Source: Halobacillus amylolyticus
GTDB lineage: Bacteria; Bacillota; Bacilli; Bacillales; Halobacillaceae
Assembly: GCF_022921115.1 (NCBI RefSeq)
Contig: NZ_CP095075.1
Span: forward strand, 1,116,001 to 1,180,000
Direction of reading: 5' to 3'
Length of the DNA stretch: 64,000 nucleotides
The notes below the pieces were generated by a model, which searched no databases, was not told the origin of the DNA, and saw only the letters and a program-made list of their open reading frames with translations. Below, piece by piece: positions 35,436-44,783 of the stretch. Each line of letters begins with the position of its first letter. Positions within the stretch are counted from its first letter, which is position 1. A program made the translations under genes and the position numbers.

Positions 35436-35466
35436 AGACCGTTGCATATAGATGCGCGGTCTTTTT
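35436..35466 (+). terminator. Terminator after the small basic peptide gene
   Basis: AGACCG..GCAT/ATGC.CGGTCT stem followed by TTTTT. Confidence 0.7.
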
Positions 35467-35549
35467 GAGTTTTTAAAGAAATATTTTTCTCTACTATTCA
35501 TATAGTTATTACTAGGTCAAGTTAATCCATGATAAGGGGGAAAATTATA

Positions 35550-36065
35550 ATGAACGAAGACTCACTTACAAATAAAATTAACAGTCGTATTCAACACCTA
35601 GATAAAACATTAAACCGCCCTAGTCTCGTGTTCGGATACTTCACTCATAACCTGCTAACCGACCACAAACTAGAAAAGCTAAAAATAAGCGGCAGGTTTA
35701 TTTTAGATAACTTCACACAGAAAGACTTAGAAACTCCAGTGATAAAGCTTCATGTCCATACATCAACCAATGCCATTTTTAAAGGCTGCTTATTAGAAGA
35801 AGATCCCAAGACCACCATTCAATCCGGTCGACATTCATGGATAAGCGACAAGGGGCAAGAAAATCAAATCATCATAAAATCTTTCGAGGAAAACACATTT
35901 TTAAAAAGAAATCGAAGGCTGATCATCGACCATATACTCATTGAATTACCTGTAAACACTCCCCATCATTTATCCCTGTCTGCCTACATAGATTTTGGGA
36001 AAAATAGCCGATATAGCAAACATTCACTGAACTCAATTGAGGTTAACAGTATGGAGATTACATGA
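35550..36065 (+). CDS. Hypothetical protein, 171 residues
   Basis: MNEDSLTNKINSRIQHLDKT start, then a beta-rich body (VIKLHVHTSTNAIFKGCL, RRLIIDHILIELPVN). No signal peptide, no membrane span. ATG at 35550 follows AAGGGGGAAAA; the frame from 35529 has no site. I do not recognise it. No terminator is clear after it; 256 bases separate it from the 3D-domain gene. Confidence 0.6.
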   Translation: MNEDSLTNKINSRIQHLDKTLNRPSLVFGYFTHNLLTDHKLEKLKISGRFILDNFTQKDLETPVIKLHVHTSTNAIFKGCLLEEDPKTTIQSGRHSWISDKGQENQIIIKSFEENTFLKRNRRLIIDHILIELPVNTPHHLSLSAYIDFGKNSRYSKHSLNSIEVNSMEIT

Positions 36066-36257
36066 AGAGAACTCGGATTGTCCAAGCCCTTGTGTATAGT
36101 CTCTGATCAATGAGTCGGTTCTCAGTTGCCTCTGCCCCTTCATCGTCTGTGTAAACCTGTTTATCCAGTAAAAGGATAAGTTGGCATAGCATTTATAGGG
36201 TAGAAATCCATGGTAACTTTGTAACAGAAACGTTATAGAATTGTAGGACTTTTTTAT

Positions 36258-36286
36258 TTGTGATGCTCTAACCAAGTTGTTATAAT
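36258..36286 (+). promoter_or_regulatory. Promoter of the 3D-domain protein gene
   Basis: TTGTGA (36258-36263), 17 bases, TATAAT (36281-36286), about 36 bases before the start codon. Confidence 0.6.
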
Positions 36287-36321
36287 GCTCAAGTGATTGT
36301 AAGAGAAAGGAGTAAAAAGTC

Positions 36322-36816
36322 ATGAGAACATTGATTGTATCGTTATCATTTCTATTTATTTATATAGTAGGTTTACCTGATATTGGAGCAGCTCATATCT
36401 ATGCAGATGAAGTTGCTAGTGAACAACAAGCCCCGGAAAAAGCCCAAACAAAATCGCTTAATCTGGATAAAAAGCCGCTTGGTCACGAACGTTTTAACAA
36501 AACGGATGAGAATAAAGAAGTTAAACGTGTGGTAAGTGTTGAGGCAACAGCCTACACTGCTAACTGTGAAGGCTGCAGTGGGACAACCTATACCGGAATT
36601 GATCTTCATGCAAACCCAAATAAAAAGGTTATCGCTGTCGATCCAAATGTTATTCCATTAGGTTCGAAAGTCTGGGTTCCCGGTTACGGGGTGGCTATCG
36701 CGGGTGATATTGGTGGAGCGATTGAAGGCAATCGTATCGATATCTTTATGGATCAGTATAGTCAAGCCATAGAGTTTGGACGCCAAGATATCAAAGTAGA
36801 AATATTGGAATCTTAA
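36322..36816 (+). CDS. Secreted 3D-domain protein (peptidoglycan-active family)
   Basis: 164 residues. Signal peptide (about 1-24), a Lys/Glu-rich linker, then the 3D domain: VEATAYTANCEGCSGTTYTG, KKVIAVDPNVIPLGSKVWV and the three-Asp pattern AGDIGG...NRIDIFMD. The 3D fold resembles MltA lytic transglycosylase, and YocH/YuiC/Rpf-like proteins use it on the cell wall. ATG at 36322 follows AGAAAGGAG. Single gene between a good promoter and a terminator. Confidence 0.88.
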   Translation: MRTLIVSLSFLFIYIVGLPDIGAAHIYADEVASEQQAPEKAQTKSLNLDKKPLGHERFNKTDENKEVKRVVSVEATAYTANCEGCSGTTYTGIDLHANPNKKVIAVDPNVIPLGSKVWVPGYGVAIAGDIGGAIEGNRIDIFMDQYSQAIEFGRQDIKVEILES

Positions 36817-36825
36817 CAAATAAAG

Positions 36826-36859
36826 AGGGTCAGCTCATTAATTAAGAGCTGACCCTTTT
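36826..36859 (+). terminator. Terminator of the 3D-domain gene
   Basis: GGGTCAGCTC/GAGCTGACCC perfect stem, then TTTT. Confidence 0.8.
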
Positions 36860-36908
36860 CCATTAACTCTGTCGCCTGCCAAATCATAAAACGACTAATT
36901 AAGCCCCG

Positions 36909-37148
36909 TTATTCACGGGAGAAGCGAGTTTTTCTGGCAGCTTTATCTAAATAGAAGCTTTGCACACTATTCGTGTGAATCGCCACACCATCTTCTAAGA
37001 ACCACCAATCACCCTTATCCAGCTGTTTGACAATAAATTCTGAAGCTTCTCTCTCTGTCATTTCTTCACTTAAATCAAGATCATGTGCAACTATTCTTTC
37101 ACTGTTTAATAAGAAGATAACGTGCCATGATTTTTTACCTGTTGCCAA
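36909..37148 (-). CDS. Hypothetical protein, 79 residues
   Basis: (M)ATGKKSWHVIFLLNSERIVA start; then SEEMTEREASEFIVKQLDKG and WWFLEDGVAIHTNSVQSFYL. The alternating pattern suggests a small alpha/beta protein. The TTG start at 37148 has GGTGAG upstream. Family not recognised. Divergent from the YeeE/YedE gene. Confidence 0.6.
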   Translation of the reverse strand: MATGKKSWHVIFLLNSERIVAHDLDLSEEMTEREASEFIVKQLDKGDWWFLEDGVAIHTNSVQSFYLDKAARKTRFSRE

Positions 37149-37351
37149 TTATCTCACCATCCTTTATGTATCTTACCTATTCGGTTCCCGCTCTTTAGTT
37201 AATTTAACCTTAAAATTAAAAAATATTCTTCATTTTTACTCGTCAGATAGCGGGTGTCAGTGATTCAATCATTTTACATACTAAATAAATTATCTTATGA
37301 TAAGTTACGTTCTAAACACAAAGTAAACAAGTAGGAATAAGGAGGTTAAGA

Positions 37352-38590
37352 ATGGCTACCCAACTAGATCAATGGGATAAACGGGCAACAACTATGATTG
37401 CTCCATTGAATCCTGTTCAAAAACCATTAGTCTTATTAGGGATTGCAGCAGCAATTCTTTTATTCATAACAATCGTTTCCGTCACAACGGTTACACAAGG
37501 GATCCTGTTTATCATTGGGATCGCTTTTGGCCTTTCTCTTTTGTATGCTCGATTTGGGTTCACTTCAGCGTTTAGGCGTCTGCTCTCAGTTGGAAATGTG
37601 CAGGGCCTTCAAGCCCATATGGTCATGCTGGCTGTTGCTACAACACTTTTTGCTATTATTCTATCAACTGGATTCAGTTTCACAGGGGTCACACCCACTG
37701 GTTACGTTTCACCTGTAGGTATAAGTGTAATCGCCGGTGCCTTCATGTTTGGAGTAGGAATGCAAATGGGATCTGGCTGTGCTTCTGGTACACTCTATAC
37801 AGTCGGTGGAGGACAATCTTCTATGGTCCTAACATTACTAGGATTTATAGGCGGCTCGGTCTTAGGGGCTTACCATATTGTATTCTGGCGAGATCTCCCC
37901 GCCCTCCCGGCTATTTCTCTTGCAGAATCGACAGGTTTTGGTTATTTCGGAGGCTGGGTCTTACAAATTGCGATCTTCCTAGGTATTTATGCCATTACTG
38001 TAAAAATCGCACGTAAAAAGAATCCGCCTCAGATGGCTCCGCTTAAAACGACATCCGGTTGGAAAAAACTTTGGCGGGGAGCTTGGCCCCTGCTAGTTGC
38101 AGCAGTTGTATTAGCTGTCCTTAATGCGATCACCCTTTCTGTTCGAGGCAATCCGTGGGGAATCACATCAGCCTTTGCCCTTTGGGGTTCTAAGTTTCTT
38201 CAGACCTTTGGCGTAGATGTAGCTAGTTGGGGATATTGGCAAGGGAATACGGAACCATTAAATCAAACCGTATTGGCCGATTCCACAAGTGTTATGAACT
38301 TCGGTATTATTCTTGGCGCCTTTATCGCGGCGAGCTTTCAAGGGAATTTTAAACCGAGAAAAATTAAACCAGGAATTGCAACTGCTTCTATTCTAGGTGG
38401 TGTACTCATGGGTTATGGTGCTCGCTTAGCGTTTGGATGTAACATCGGTGCTTACTTTGGCGGAATAGCTTCATTTAGTCTGCACGGATGGGTATGGATG
38501 ATTATGGCTCTTGCTGGAACATTTTTAGCGTTATTTATCCGACCACTATTTGGACTTAGTAACCCGAGTCCGAAAGATTCGATTTGTTAG
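37352..38590 (+). CDS. YeeE/YedE family transporter (thiosulfate/sulfur compound uptake)
   Basis: 412 residues, about ten spans. Two half-repeats with the conserved cysteine motifs GMQMGSGCASGTLYTVGGG and GARLAFGCNIGAYFGG, as in the structurally known thiosulfate transporter TsuA. ATG at 37352 follows AAGGAGG. No TusA or rhodanese gene lies beside it, which is often the case in other genomes. Substrate is inferred from the family. Confidence 0.9.
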   Translation: MATQLDQWDKRATTMIAPLNPVQKPLVLLGIAAAILLFITIVSVTTVTQGILFIIGIAFGLSLLYARFGFTSAFRRLLSVGNVQGLQAHMVMLAVATTLFAIILSTGFSFTGVTPTGYVSPVGISVIAGAFMFGVGMQMGSGCASGTLYTVGGGQSSMVLTLLGFIGGSVLGAYHIVFWRDLPALPAISLAESTGFGYFGGWVLQIAIFLGIYAITVKIARKKNPPQMAPLKTTSGWKKLWRGAWPLLVAAVVLAVLNAITLSVRGNPWGITSAFALWGSKFLQTFGVDVASWGYWQGNTEPLNQTVLADSTSVMNFGIILGAFIAASFQGNFKPRKIKPGIATASILGGVLMGYGARLAFGCNIGAYFGGIASFSLHGWVWMIMALAGTFLALFIRPLFGLSNPSPKDSIC

Positions 38591-38606
38591 TATGACTTTT
38601 CAGCTG

Positions 38607-38653
38607 TAAAAAAAGCGTTAGGACCTCGAAATACAGGTTCCTAACGCTTTTTT
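38607..38653. terminator. Bidirectional terminator between YeeE/YedE gene and yjbQ
   Basis: AAAAAAGCGTTAGGACCT pairs with AGGTTCCTAACGCTTTTTT (one bulge); T run on each strand. Confidence 0.85.
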
Positions 38654-38654
38654 C

Positions 38655-39053
38655 TTATTTCAATACCTTCGCGATTACTTTCCTGGATCTTGGACCATCA
38701 AACTCACAAAAGTATATGCCCTGCCATGTTCCTAATACCAGCTTACCATTCTCAATAATGATTGTTTGAGCATGTCCAATATAACTTGTCTTCATATGAG
38801 CAGCTGTATTGCCTTCCATATGCTTGTCTTTTCGATCCTCCCACGGAAAAACTTCACTCCATCTCCGGAGCATGTCTGTTTTTACATCAGGGTCAGCATT
38901 TTCATTTATGGTAATGCCTGCTGTTGTATGCATGGAAGAAACAATCACAGCGCCTGCTTTAATCCCTTCTTCTTCTATCCAATTGGCAATATCTTGTGTG
39001 ATATCAATCATTTGATCATGATATTCGGTCTTTACCGGAAACGTTTTGATCAC
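38655..39053 (-). CDS. YjbQ/UPF0047 family protein
   Basis: 132 residues, typical length. [19 protein letters not shown] and [13 protein letters not shown] plus [16 protein letters not shown] are diagnostic. The family has been linked to secondary thiamine-phosphate synthase activity in E. coli YjbQ. GTG at 39053 has GAGGTGA six bases upstream. It follows dapF by 20 bases and appears to be the last gene of the iron-uptake/dapF unit. Confidence 0.88.
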   Translation of the reverse strand: MIKTFPVKTEYHDQMIDITQDIANWIEEEGIKAGAVIVSSMHTTAGITINENADPDVKTDMLRRWSEVFPWEDRKDKHMEGNTAAHMKTSYIGHAQTIIIENGKLVLGTWQGIYFCEFDGPRSRKVIAKVLK

Positions 39054-39073
39054 ATGAGTTCACCTCACTAAGA

Positions 39074-40033
39074 TTAGATTTGTGACTTTGCATAACCCTC
39101 GAGCTTCTTGTACATATCAGCTTCCTCGTGAAATGTTTCAGAATCAACTATTCCCCAGGACAATTCCTTTAAGTCTACTTCAACTGTGGCACGGTACACA
39201 TTTGTAGCATTCCCTTGAAGCGATATAGAATAACGTCCATTTTCTTTTGAAACGACACAGTTCACTAGCCCGCCTTTATTGATCACGACGATTGGGACAT
39301 TTAAGTCATTCGACCCAATCAGCGTTGAGACGAGGGCTGAAGCAGACATGGCTGTTCCACAGGCATTGGTTAATCCAACTCCGCGTTCAAATGTCTGAAC
39401 AAAGATTTTATTTTGATCTATCCTTTTTATAAAACTGACATTCACTCCATTTGGAAAAACGTCCGCGAGCTGGTTCGCTTTCTCCCCGATAGCAGCTAAT
39501 TCATCTTCTTCATAATCCTCTACAATAGAGACAATATGTGGGTTCGGTACACTCAAGGCTGTAAATGTATAGACTTTCGAAAGTTCCGGAATTTGAACGT
39601 TAATCGCTTCACTTGCCTTATATTGCATCGGTAATGATTCTACCTCAAAGGAAACAGGCTCAATCGCTACGGAGAAAGTATCAATTCCTGAAAAAATCGG
39701 TTTAACTTGACTGACTGCAAGTACGGCCTTATCCGTCTCGATCTCAACTGCTTCTTTGCCGGTTTCTTCTATAATATAACGTGCGACACAACGCAAACCA
39801 TTTCCACACATTTCAGCCTCTGTGCCGTCAGAATTAAACATTCTCATTCGTGCCTCAGCTTTACTGCTTTCCATGACAAACAGGATCCCGTCAGAACCAA
39901 TTCCGTCAATCCGGTTACACAATAAAATCGAAAGATCATACCGTTCCTGTTCAGAAAATGCATAGGAATGCGTACGTTCATCAATCAAAATAAAGTCATT
40001 TCCTGACCCATGACATTTTATAAATTCAATCAT
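39074..40033 (-). CDS. dapF: Diaminopimelate epimerase, long Bacillaceae form
   Basis: Interconverts LL- and meso-diaminopimelate for lysine and peptidoglycan; cytoplasmic. 319 residues against about 280 for the common form, with extra length in the middle and at the C-terminus. Both catalytic cysteines are present: EMCGNGLRCVARY and LTNACGTAMSASAL. HGSGNDFILID at the N-terminus is typical. ATG at 40033 has AAAGGGAG upstream. It lies 49 bases after the iron permease gene. The same fold acts on other amino acids in metallophore pathways (CntK), but no synthase gene is present here. Confidence 0.88.
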   Translation of the reverse strand: MIEFIKCHGSGNDFILIDERTHSYAFSEQERYDLSILLCNRIDGIGSDGILFVMESSKAEARMRMFNSDGTEAEMCGNGLRCVARYIIEETGKEAVEIETDKAVLAVSQVKPIFSGIDTFSVAIEPVSFEVESLPMQYKASEAINVQIPELSKVYTFTALSVPNPHIVSIVEDYEEDELAAIGEKANQLADVFPNGVNVSFIKRIDQNKIFVQTFERGVGLTNACGTAMSASALVSTLIGSNDLNVPIVVINKGGLVNCVVSKENGRYSISLQGNATNVYRATVEVDLKELSWGIVDSETFHEEADMYKKLEGYAKSQI

Positions 40034-40082
40034 ATCTAGACTCCCTTTAATCTTTTCTCCATAATAGCATAGTTACGGACCC

Positions 40083-42110
40083 CTACGTTGAACGGCGCTT
40101 CATTAGCCATAAGAAATATGGGGCGCCAATTAATGCAACTAAGATCCCTGAAGGAATTTCGTTCGGTGCGAGTAGTGTTCGGCTGAATAAATCGGCTATC
40201 ACAAGTAGAAAGCCGCCGATAAGCATCGTTACAGGCAACAGTTTTTGGTTGGCACTACCAACTAGCAACCTGGCAAAATGGGGAGCAATTAATCCGACAA
40301 AACCAATCGACCCCACCGCCGCCACACTACAAGCAGCTAGTAATGTGGCCAGTAAAGCCATTTGGAAGCGCACAGATGAAACGCCAAGACCTAACCCTTT
40401 GGCTGTTTCGTCCCCTAAGGAAAGAACATCCAACGTTTTAATATGAAAAGCCAAAATAGGAATAAATAAGATTACCGGCCAAATAAGAAATTGCAGCAGT
40501 TCCGGCCATCCTCTAGCATATGTGGTGCCAGATAACCACGTTAATGCCGAAGCTACTCCCATATCAGCTTGAACGACTAAAATCTGAATAATAGCTGATC
40601 CAAATGCCGAGATCCCAATCCCTAATAAAGCTAACGTAGTTGGGTGAAAATTGGCTTTTGCTCCAAGCCCCATAACAAGAAGAAAAAAAACAAAAGCGCC
40701 GGCCATTGCACCAACAGGGATCCAAGCAGCAGACACACTAAACACATACATCGTTGTCAGTGCACCCACTCCTGCGCCCGAAGTAATCCCAATTACCGAT
40801 GGATCAGCCAAAGGATTTCTCAGTACTCCTTGGAAAATTAAACCACTGGCAGCAAGAATAGCTCCACTTAATAATGCGACCATGGACCGTGGTAACCTTA
40901 ACTCAAGGATAAAATTACGAATAAACTCATTGGCGTCTCCAAACAAAGCATTCATCGTCAATAACGGTTCAAACCCATAATTGCCTGAAGACATACTAAC
41001 AAATATAGTAATTAGGATAACCACACTTAATACAGGAATTAATTTTGCTAAAGGTACATTTGTTGCAGATTTCCCTGCCATAATTGTCCCGTTTTCCTCG
41101 GTATTACTGTCATTTTTCATACGAAGGACAAGCCAGATTAACCACGGTGATCCCACAAGTGCTGTAATCGCACCTACCGGTAATTCTGCAAAGGAAGGAT
41201 CGATCACTCTAGCCATTACGTCAGCCAACAACAGCACATTTCCTCCCCATATAAATGAACCAATGATTAATGGAATATGTGAGCGATATCCTATCAATTT
41301 TATAATATGCGGGGCTACAAGACCTACAAATCCGATTGGACCGACAATGCTCACTGTCACAGACGTTAGCAATACAGCAGCGAGAATCGTGATTAACTTT
41401 ACTGTACGAACATTTTGACCTAACGCTATAGCCACATCATCCCCGAGTGTTAGGGTATCAAGCTTACTGGCAAAAACAAGTAAAAGGAGCACCGATAGTA
41501 AGATAAACGGTAAAGAAAATTGAACACCACTCCAATTATTTTGAACGAGTGTCCCAGATCCCCATAGAAATAGACCTTGTACTTCATTTTCATAGAAAAT
41601 TTGCAGGACTGATGTTAATGAAGAAAATAAGAAGGTTACAATCATCCCTGCTAATACCATTCGTACAGGTGTTGCATTCCCTGCACCAGATAATAAGTAA
41701 ACAATTAAAAATGTAAAGACACCACCAAGGAAAGCTGTAACAATACCGTTAGCAAACATAGCAAACGGAAAAAAAATGGTTGTCACAATAACTGCAAAAT
41801 ACGTACCTGAATGTATTCCGAGTGTACTGGCTGAGGAGAGGGGGTTTTTCGTTACGGTTTGCAGAACGACACCTGACACCGCCAGTGCTCCTCCTGCAAG
41901 GATCCCCATAACAGCACGGGGCAGCCGCAGTATACGTACAGTATGATGTTCTAATGTATCCTTGGGGCTAAACACAGCCTCCATAACCGTCCCAAACGGT
42001 ATAGATACATTTCCTTGATTAATATGTATAAAGGTTAAAACACATAATAAAGCAGCCCCACCACCAAACGTAAGAGCTCCAATCAATGTATGCTGCAAAA
42101 AACGATTCAT
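40083..42110 (-). CDS. Fused double FecCD-type iron-siderophore ABC permease
   Basis: About 675 residues containing two complete BtuC/FecCD permease halves in one chain, as in E. coli FhuB: first half from RILRLPRAVMGILAGGALAVSG to GSPWLIWLVLRM, second from LRLPRSMVALLSGAILAASG to GAPYFLWLMKRR. About 20 spans in total. ATG at 42110 (MNRFLQHTL) is the likely start; the open frame to 42188 has a non-family N-terminus. Follows the binding protein gene with no terminator between. The ATPase is not in this window and must be shared. Confidence 0.9.
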   Translation of the reverse strand: MNRFLQHTLIGALTFGGGAALLCVLTFIHINQGNVSIPFGTVMEAVFSPKDTLEHHTVRILRLPRAVMGILAGGALAVSGVVLQTVTKNPLSSASTLGIHSGTYFAVIVTTIFFPFAMFANGIVTAFLGGVFTFLIVYLLSGAGNATPVRMVLAGMIVTFLFSSLTSVLQIFYENEVQGLFLWGSGTLVQNNWSGVQFSLPFILLSVLLLLVFASKLDTLTLGDDVAIALGQNVRTVKLITILAAVLLTSVTVSIVGPIGFVGLVAPHIIKLIGYRSHIPLIIGSFIWGGNVLLLADVMARVIDPSFAELPVGAITALVGSPWLIWLVLRMKNDSNTEENGTIMAGKSATNVPLAKLIPVLSVVILITIFVSMSSGNYGFEPLLTMNALFGDANEFIRNFILELRLPRSMVALLSGAILAASGLIFQGVLRNPLADPSVIGITSGAGVGALTTMYVFSVSAAWIPVGAMAGAFVFFLLVMGLGAKANFHPTTLALLGIGISAFGSAIIQILVVQADMGVASALTWLSGTTYARGWPELLQFLIWPVILFIPILAFHIKTLDVLSLGDETAKGLGLGVSSVRFQMALLATLLAACSVAAVGSIGFVGLIAPHFARLLVGSANQKLLPVTMLIGGFLLVIADLFSRTLLAPNEIPSGILVALIGAPYFLWLMKRRST

Positions 42111-42244
42111 AAAATCACTACTCTCTATTAAAAGCGGATCAAGGCGGTTAGAGGCGACTGCATAAGCAAAAACCCGTACATGAACCATGAGAGGTCAGGA
42201 CGGGATTTCACTTACATAACAGATGTTAATAGTAAGGCCAACTT

Positions 42245-43240
42245 CTATCTCTCTACCATTGATGTTACAATTTGCTCTGCCAAAACTTGTGCGGACAGTG
42301 GACCACCGAATGTCCACGTGCTACCAGGAAGTTGGTACGTTCGGTCTTCTTTAACGAAAGCTAAATCTTCCCATACAGGATTTCCTGCTAGCTGCTTACT
42401 AAAGATGTTATCCTCCTCTTGAACAATATAGAAGAAATGAGCATCTTGATAGTTCTGTAATGTTTCTACTGTCGTCTGAGTATATCCATAGACCTCAAGT
42501 TTATCTGACTCAAAGGCATTGGTCATCCCTATATTTTTCATAACATGCGAGACCATGGAATTATCTGTAAACAGCCTCAATGTCGGTGTGTTTTGAGAAG
42601 TAAACGCCTGTGTAATAACATAATTAATGTCTGTATAACCGGCTTCTTCAAGACGTGCTTGCTGGTCTTTAAATGTTTGTTTCATGTTGGTTAATACTTC
42701 TTCAGCTTTTGCTTCTTTCCCAACAATTTTTGCTACTTTATTAAACTCGTCGATCATACTTTGATATTGGTTTTGAGCACTTTCCTCTGAATAAGGAGCA
42801 AACATGACTGTCGGTGCAATCTCTTTTAACTGATCGGCGATTTGTTCATGACGGAATTTTACGCCAATAATTAAATCTGGATCCAACCTTGCAATAGCTT
42901 CAAGATTTGGTTCAGCACGAGTCCCTACATTTTCCACCTTATCACTAAAAGGAATGCCTACGTCAACCCACTCTCCATATTGATCAAGACCTGCCACACC
43001 AACAGGTTCCATACCTAAGGCTTGAAGATCTTCTGCATAGGTCCACTCTAAAACTACCACTTTCTTAGGTGTTCCTTCAATCGTTTGATCTCCCATAGCA
43101 TCTTCTATCGTTACAGAACGAGTACCTTCACTCGATTGAGATTCAGTGCTCCCCTCTTCATTAGTGTTTTCATTTCCCCCACTGCACGCTGTTAACACCG
43201 TCAGTATTAATAGTAAAAATGCCAACAAGTATTTCTTCAT
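42245..43240 (-). CDS. Iron-siderophore ABC transporter binding lipoprotein
   Basis: 331 residues. Lipoprotein signal ending LTACSGG (lipobox Cys), an acidic Ser-rich linker, then the type III binding fold: VTIEDAMGDQTIEGTPKKVV, EPVGVAGLDQYGEW, LEAIARLDPDLIIGVKFRHE. Resembles YfiY/FecB-type proteins, so ferric citrate or hydroxamate is likely. ATG 43240 with GAAGGATG upstream. Transcribed from a promoter with a Fur box, ahead of the fused permease. Confidence 0.92.
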   Translation of the reverse strand: MKKYLLAFLLLILTVLTACSGGNENTNEEGSTESQSSEGTRSVTIEDAMGDQTIEGTPKKVVVLEWTYAEDLQALGMEPVGVAGLDQYGEWVDVGIPFSDKVENVGTRAEPNLEAIARLDPDLIIGVKFRHEQIADQLKEIAPTVMFAPYSEESAQNQYQSMIDEFNKVAKIVGKEAKAEEVLTNMKQTFKDQQARLEEAGYTDINYVITQAFTSQNTPTLRLFTDNSMVSHVMKNIGMTNAFESDKLEVYGYTQTTVETLQNYQDAHFFYIVQEEDNIFSKQLAGNPVWEDLAFVKEDRTYQLPGSTWTFGGPLSAQVLAEQIVTSMVER

Positions 43241-43389
43241 CACTCTTCATCCTTCCTCTATTTTTTACGTTTGTGATATTGAAAAGTATGGATTTATCAT
43301 GAGCGTAATAAGTAAACTTATGTATCAAATATCCTATAGTCTTACTACCTCTACCTGTTCACGATAAATCTTTTCATATGATCTCCCTA

Positions 43390-43450
43390 AATGATAAAGA
43401 TTATCATTATCACTAGTCATTATAATACCTAAGACTCACATCTGTGTCAA
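43390..43450 (-). promoter_or_regulatory. Fur box and promoter of the iron-siderophore operon
   Basis: TGATAAAGATTATCA (43392-43406) matches the Fur 7-1-7 box at 13 of 14 positions, and an extra ATTATC half follows. The minus-strand promoter is TTGACA (43445-43450), 17 bases, TATTAT (43422-43427), so the box covers the start of transcription. Confidence 0.85.
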
Positions 43451-43520
43451 TGACAATTTGATCATCGTTTATTTAATTTTGAAATAAGACTTAATATTAG
43501 TACCTGGTAATATATAATGA

Positions 43521-43550
43521 TTGACAGACGGTCATTCAAATTGCTACTCT
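43521..43550 (+). promoter_or_regulatory. Putative promoter with inverted repeat before the desaturase
   Basis: TTGACA (43521-43526), 18 bases, TACTCT (43545-43550). The -35 overlaps GACAGACGGTC, an imperfect inverted repeat like many TetR-type operators. Confidence 0.35.
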
Positions 43551-43611
43551 TAAGTAACTAAGGATTCCGGTAAGTGTTACCGTGTCCCGCTTTCGTGAAA
43601 AGGAGAATTCT

Positions 43612-44664
43612 ATGGAGGACTTACATTCATATGGCTGGTATGCAAAACGAGTTGCGAAATATATGCCTAAAGGCGTTTTCAAACCTGTCCCTAAACGATT
43701 ATGGGGTGGATTAGCCTATTTAGCTATCGTCATTGCTGGAGTATTGTCGATTAGTTTATTTGACTGGTATCCTTTCCTTTACTTGCCTATTTCTCTCATT
43801 TTAGGTGCAAGCTTTGCTGGAATGGGATTTCTTGGACATGAAATATTACACGGCACTGTTGTTAAAAAGGCTTGGATACGCGATCTCCTAGGTGCAATCG
43901 CATTTTGGCCGCTTAGTACAGGACCTAAACTTTGGAGAAAATGGCATAACTTGAATCACCACATCCATACACAGCACGAAGAAAATGATCCGGATTCATG
44001 GCCTACATTAGAACGACTCAGCCGATCTAAGATGATTCGCTGGATCTATAAGCTCCCACTATTTATCAGAGCCTTTTTCGCATTTGCTTCCCTTACAATC
44101 CAGTTCACAGCCCACTCACTTAAAATGTTTTTCGCCTATATTAAAGACTTTAAGCCAAAGAAACAGCCGGAGGTTTGGCTGCAGATGATTCTTCCATGGG
44201 CTAGCTGGCTTGGCTTGCTTTTACTAATTGGCTGGGAAAAATGGATATTTGCCTTTTTCATCCCTCTACTGATTGCTAATTTAATTGTTATGGGGTATAT
44301 TTCAACGAATCACCGTCTGAACCCTCTCGTACCCGTAAATGATCCGCTGGCCAATAGCTTAAGTGTTACCGTTCCAAAATGGGTGGATTATATCCACTTT
44401 AATTTTTCCTATCATACGGAACACCACCTGTTTCCTGGTATGAGTTCTAAACATTATCCCCTAGTTAAACATCATATTAAAAGGTTGTGGCCTGACCGTT
44501 ATCACGAAATGGCAATGGGTAAAGCACTTGTTGCTCTCTGGAAAACACCTCGGCCTTACTTTGACAACAGGGAACTCATCGACCCATCACGGGGAAATCT
44601 TTACGGTTCGCTTGGGAATGGATTAAATCCAGAGCAAATTAAAGCTAAAAAAATGGATAAGTAA
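43612..44664 (+). CDS. Membrane fatty acid desaturase
   Basis: Di-iron acyl desaturase in the membrane, 350 residues. The three histidine boxes are GHEILHG, HNLNHHIH and YHTEHHLFPG, with four to six spans between them. ATG at 43612 has AAAGGAG; the frame from 43582 has none. Likely introduces a double bond into membrane lipids for cold or salt adaptation. No DesK/DesR pair is present here; the closest family match by eye is the FADS-like group rather than B. subtilis Des. Confidence 0.9.
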   Translation: MEDLHSYGWYAKRVAKYMPKGVFKPVPKRLWGGLAYLAIVIAGVLSISLFDWYPFLYLPISLILGASFAGMGFLGHEILHGTVVKKAWIRDLLGAIAFWPLSTGPKLWRKWHNLNHHIHTQHEENDPDSWPTLERLSRSKMIRWIYKLPLFIRAFFAFASLTIQFTAHSLKMFFAYIKDFKPKKQPEVWLQMILPWASWLGLLLLIGWEKWIFAFFIPLLIANLIVMGYISTNHRLNPLVPVNDPLANSLSVTVPKWVDYIHFNFSYHTEHHLFPGMSSKHYPLVKHHIKRLWPDRYHEMAMGKALVALWKTPRPYFDNRELIDPSRGNLYGSLGNGLNPEQIKAKKMDK

Positions 44665-44676
44665 TAGTATTAGATC

Positions 44677-44707
44677 GCTGTCTCAACCTTAGTTGAGGCA
44701 GCTTTTT
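44677..44707 (+). terminator. Terminator of the desaturase gene
   Basis: GCTGTCTCAAC/GTTGAGGCAGC stem then TTTTT. Confidence 0.75.
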
Positions 44708-44735
44708 AATGAGATATTTAACTATACAGGCATTT

Positions 44736-44775
44736 AAAAGAACGCCACTCAAAGCTGATCTGCTTCGAGTGGCGC
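44736..44775 (-). terminator. Terminator of the ilv-leu operon (after ilvA)
   Basis: GGCGCCACTCGAAG pairs with CTTTGAGTGGCGTT on the minus strand, followed by CTTTT, nine bases after the ilvA stop. Confidence 0.75.
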
Positions 44776-44783
44776 CTTATAAC

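Noticed and set aside
39074..40033. dapF as a metallophore histidine racemase (CntK type)
   Set aside because: No nicotianamine-like synthase or opine dehydrogenase gene is present, and the long DapF form is, to my knowledge, usual in Bacillaceae.
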